Below, piece after piece: positions 61,660 through 64,000 of a stretch of 64,000 bases of DNA. The position numbers and the translations under genes were made by a program. A model generated the notes under the pieces. That model was not told the origin of the DNA, did not search any database, and was given only the letters and a program-made list of their open reading frames with translations. Position 1 is the first letter of the stretch. The number at the start of each line of letters is the position of its first letter. Origin of the DNA: DATBLE01 sp963775695 (lineage in GTDB: Bacteria; Actinomycetota; Thermoleophilia; Gaiellales; Gaiellaceae); assembly GCA_963775695.1 (NCBI GenBank), contig CAVZJU010000011.1, positions 1-64,000 of the forward strand, in the 5' to 3' direction.

Positions 61660-61663
61660 CTTT

Positions 61664-62158
61664 ATGAGCACCGTTCCATCTCGGGGCCGTAACGTCCTCT
61701 TCCGCCTCTTCATCCTCGGCCAACTGGCCGACGACCTGCTCGGGCGCGCGATGAAGGGGTTGAAGGTGCAGCCGAACGATTTCGCCGTGCTCAGCGCGAT
61801 CAGGGCGTTTCAACCGATCACGCCGTCACGGCTCGCCGCCCTCCTCGGCATGCCGCCGACGACGCTGTCGTCGTACCTGCGCCGGCTGGAAACGCGTCGC
61901 CTGGTCAGGCGCCGGCCGAACCCGGACGACGGCCGCTCCGCGCTGCTGGAGGTGACAAAGACGGGCGACCGGCACACGGTGAGCGCGTTCCCCGCTCTGC
62001 AGGGATCGGTCGCCCGCGTACACGAGCGGCTCGACTACTCGCCGCGGGAGCTCGATCTGGCCCTCGACCGGCTCGAGGATGCGATGCGGGCGGTGCTCTC
62101 TAGGCCCGACGAATCAACGCGGCGGCCTGGGCCGCGAGCCCGTCGCCGCGGCCGGTGA
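61664..62158 (+). CDS. MarR-family transcriptional regulator
   Basis: 164 residues. Winged helix: DFAVLSAIRAFQPITPSRLA, LLGMPPTTLSSYLRRLETRR (recognition helix), LVRRRPNPDDGRSALLEVTK (wing). Dimerisation helices flank it. Typical repressor that senses small phenolic or oxidant ligands. Start ATG right after the palindrome at 61648. Its last 59 nt overlap the convergent ispF; the Arg/Pro-rich tail (ESTRRPGPRARRRGR) is read from that overlap. Confidence 0.92.
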   Translation: MSTVPSRGRNVLFRLFILGQLADDLLGRAMKGLKVQPNDFAVLSAIRAFQPITPSRLAALLGMPPTTLSSYLRRLETRRLVRRRPNPDDGRSALLEVTKTGDRHTVSAFPALQGSVARVHERLDYSPRELDLALDRLEDAMRAVLSRPDESTRRPGPRARRRGR

Positions 62159-62591
62159 AGCCGAGCCCGTCCGTCGTCGTCGCCCGGACGGAGATCTGGT
62201 CTTCACGGACGCCGAGCGCTGCCGCGAGCGCCACTCGCATCCGGTCGCGGATCGGCGCCAGCCGGGGCTCCTCGCCGATGAAGACGCAGTCGACGTTGAC
62301 CAGCTGCCAACCGGCGGCCCGCAACCGACCGCCCACGTCCTCCAGCAGGACGAGCGAGGACACGCCGGGCGGCGTGCTCCCGTCCGAGGGGAACAAGGAG
62401 CCGATGTCGCCCATATTGGCCGCGCCGAGGAGGGCGTCGATCAGCGCGTGGGTGATCACGTCGCCGTCCGAGTGGCCCGCGAGCCCGCGAGCGCTCTCCA
62501 ACCGCACCCCACCGAGTACGAGCGGGACGCCCACCTCGAGCGCATGCGCATCGACGCCGAGACCGATCCGGAGCTCTCCGTCGCCGGTCAC
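62100..62591 (-). CDS. ispF: 2-C-methyl-D-erythritol 2,4-cyclodiphosphate synthase
   Basis: 163 residues. MEP pathway cyclase. GLGVDAHALEVGVPLVLGGV (zinc DxH), ARGLAGHSDGDVITHALIDA with the next zinc His, LLGAANMGDIGSLFPSDG, and C-terminal VRATTTDGLGFTGRGDGLAA. The GTG at 62591 gives the normal N-terminus. Separated from the ispD end by the PHP phosphatase gene; in many bacteria ispD and ispF are adjacent, so the phosphatase is an insertion here. Confidence 0.95.
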   Translation of the reverse strand: MTGDGELRIGLGVDAHALEVGVPLVLGGVRLESARGLAGHSDGDVITHALIDALLGAANMGDIGSLFPSDGSTPPGVSSLVLLEDVGGRLRAAGWQLVNVDCVFIGEEPRLAPIRDRMRVALAAALGVREDQISVRATTTDGLGFTGRGDGLAAQAAALIRRA

Positions 62592-62610
62592 AGCCCCCTT
62601 CTTTCCATAG

Positions 62611-62627
62611 CCCCACCCGGGGAGGGG
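62611..62627. repeat. Dispersed palindrome, copy 3 (degenerate)
   Basis: CCCCACCCGGGGAGGGG preceded by CCATAG, like the CCAYA-flanked palindromes at 31134 and 56679 but with an altered centre. About 75 bp further on, CCGCGCCGAAACCGCG and TCGATTCGGCGCCGACC resemble the sequence at 31203-31234. Lies between ispF and the PHP phosphatase. Confidence 0.45.
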
Positions 62628-62736
62628 CCGTGGGACGTCCACCCGACTCCCACGGCCGATCCTACCCGCGGAGTTCGCACAGGTCCGCGCCGAAACCGCG
62701 TCGATTCGGCGCCGACCTTTCCACAGCCGGGCCCGG

Positions 62737-63510
62737 TCACCCGAGCGGCTCCTGGCGCGCCTTGCGGCCCTCGAAGACGGTCACGGTCTCGTAGCCTGCC
62801 GCACGCGCGTGCGCGACCGCGCGGTCGAGGTCGCGGCCGACGTCGGCCGGCACGTGCGCATCCGAGGCAAGGGTGATCGCAGGTCTCGGGGCGAGCATCG
62901 CCGCCGCCGGGTACAACTCCCCGACGGGCTTGCGCAGCCCCGCGGTCGAGATCTCGAGGACCACGCCGTCCAGGGGGGGATACTCGATCCGATCCGGCCG
63001 GTCGCCGAAGATCTTGGCGAGGTCGGGATGCGCGAGGACGTCGACGTGGCCAGAGGAGGCGAGCTCGACCAGCGCGGCGAAGTAGCGCCGCCAGACCTCG
63101 CCGACCGCCGCGTGAGCCCAGATCCCCGGTTGCTGGTCGACTCCCTGTCCGTCGATCCAGTGCACGGAGCCGAGCAGGTAGTCCCACGGGTAGGCCTCGA
63201 GGAAGGCCGCGAGCTCGTCCTGCCGTTCGCCGACATAGTCGACCTCGAGCCCGAGCTTGACCGGAAGCCCCCGGCGCTTCGCCTCCAGCACCACGTCGAC
63301 GTACGCGTCCAGGTCGTAGACGCATCGCTCGGTCTGGTACTGGAGTGTCCATACCGGACGGGTCTGACGAAAGTAGTAGACGTGTTCGGTGAAGCCGATC
63401 TCGTCGACACCCCGCGCCGAGGCCGTCTCGACGAAGCGCTCCACGGCTTCGAGCGTGTGCACGACCCGCTCGTCCGGGTCGCGCAGGTGCATGTGGTAGT
63501 CGAGGATCAC
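62737..63510 (-). CDS. PHP-domain histidinol-phosphatase-like hydrolase
   Basis: 257 residues. ILDYHMHLRDPDERVVHTLE (first metal HxH), GFTEHVYYF, GLEVDYVGERQDELAAFL, YLLGSVHWIDGQGVDQQPGI, VDVLAHPDLAKIFGDRP, ITLASDAHVPADVGRDLDRA (last metal DxH). Matches the HisK-type PHP phosphatases (histidinol phosphatase), though other phosphoesters are possible. Lies between ispF and ispD; its start is 5 nt from the ispD stop, so the three probably form an operon. Confidence 0.87.
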   Translation of the reverse strand: MILDYHMHLRDPDERVVHTLEAVERFVETASARGVDEIGFTEHVYYFRQTRPVWTLQYQTERCVYDLDAYVDVVLEAKRRGLPVKLGLEVDYVGERQDELAAFLEAYPWDYLLGSVHWIDGQGVDQQPGIWAHAAVGEVWRRYFAALVELASSGHVDVLAHPDLAKIFGDRPDRIEYPPLDGVVLEISTAGLRKPVGELYPAAAMLAPRPAITLASDAHVPADVGRDLDRAVAHARAAGYETVTVFEGRKARQEPLG

Positions 63511-63515
63511 AGCTG

Positions 63516-64000
63516 CTAGGAGCCTGAGCCGTCGAGCCAGGACTCGACCAGAGCGAGATCGTCCGCCGTCGTCACCTTCAGGAGCCGCGGGTCACCCTCG
63601 ATCACGGTCACACGACCGCCCTGCGCTTCGACGAGCGCCGCGCAGTCCGTTGTCTCGCCCCCGCCCGAGACCGCATCACGGAAGACCGCTGCGACGAACG
63701 CCTGGGGCGTCTGAACTGCGCGAAGCTCGTCACGCGGAAGCGTCTCGACGACGGCATCCTCGTGCACCCGTTTGATCGTGTCCGAAGGGGCGAGCCCCGG
63801 GACGGCTCCGTCCCAGCCCTCGTTCAGCGCCGCGATCAGGCGCTCGACCACGAGGTCGGAGACCAGCGGCCTGGCGGCGTCGTGAACGAGGATCACGGCC
63901 GCGTCGCCGGCCACCTCCGAAACGCCGAGGCGTACGGAGGCCTCCCGCGACTCGCCGCCGCCGACCGAGGCGACCACCTTCCCGCACCCCAGCTCCTCGG
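63516..64000 (-). CDS. ispD: 2-C-methyl-D-erythritol 4-phosphate cytidylyltransferase, 3' part
   Basis: Partial: the 5' end lies beyond the window. About 161 residues visible: VILVHDAARPLVSDLVVERL (catalytic-core HDAARP), DTIKRVHEDAVVETLPRDEL, RAVQTPQAFVAAVFRDAV, TTDCAALVEAQGGRVTVIEG and LLKVTTADDLALVESWL. Transfers CMP to methylerythritol phosphate. First of the ispD-PHP-ispF run on the minus strand. Confidence 0.95.
   Translation of the reverse strand, partial: EELGCGKVVASVGGGESREASVRLGVSEVAGDAAVILVHDAARPLVSDLVVERLIAALNEGWDGAVPGLAPSDTIKRVHEDAVVETLPRDELRAVQTPQAFVAAVFRDAVSGGGETTDCAALVEAQGGRVTVIEGDPRLLKVTTADDLALVESWLDGSGS

Overview
The window is 64 kb of very GC-rich, gene-dense bacterial chromosome. 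Many starts are GTG or TTG, operons often use 4-nt start/stop overlaps, and no plasmid or complete phage is visible. An F420-type PPOX oxidoreductase, an Xer pair, a probable acyl-CoA carboxylase epsilon subunit, an LppX/LprG-like lipoprotein and GC-biased codon use point to Actinomycetota. A deep-branching class such as Thermoleophilia is my inference: gene order and a large-type SRP RNA fit it better than Streptomyces or Mycobacterium.

Layout. 1-6 kb: accessory-looking stretch with two diverged ~190-bp repeats carrying tRNA-like remnants, a sigma-70 factor, a response regulator, a frameshifted clpP, hemerythrin, a slipin, a frameshifted zinc-ribbon gene and tRNA-Val. 6-13 kb: SRP RNA, dnaX-ybaB-recR, lysC-asd. 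13-34 kb: a central-carbon island with an SdhABE-type succinate dehydrogenase, pckA, citrate synthase, isocitrate and malate dehydrogenases and sucCD. Carbonic anhydrase, two Xer recombinases, a decayed queF and a Lon-like PDZ protease lie among them. 34-38 kb: ABC exporter, an Asp/Gly-repeat peptide and a JmjC-type oxygenase. 38-46 kb: acyl-CoA carboxylase genes, pgsA, NlpC/P60, MFS and a PLP enzyme. 46-51 kb: tRNA-Thr and sigH-NYN-rlmB-cysS-gltX. 51-62 kb: L,D-transpeptidase, ROK kinase, membrane flippase-like protein, a decayed ATP-grasp gene and assorted enzymes, including an AhpD-like gene with an in-frame TGA. 62-64 kb: ispF, a PHP phosphatase and the end of ispD.

Two points stand out. 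First, the AhpD-like gene at 59273-59869 reads CPF-TGA where the family has CxxC. A hairpin with a GGTC apical loop lies 17 nt after the TGA, which strongly suggests a selenoprotein with a CxxU active site. Second, an exporter, a 65-residue peptide made largely of DGT/DGD repeats behind a near-perfect Shine-Dalgarno, and an oxygenase reading frame with no start codon of its own form a compact candidate peptide-modification system.

The window also holds several one- or few-nucleotide disruptions (clpP, a zinc-ribbon gene, queF, an ATP-grasp gene). Three reading frames appear to need non-canonical starts: pckA with ATC, and two genes with CTG inside a CTGA overlap. Whether these are biology or assembly error cannot be decided from sequence alone.
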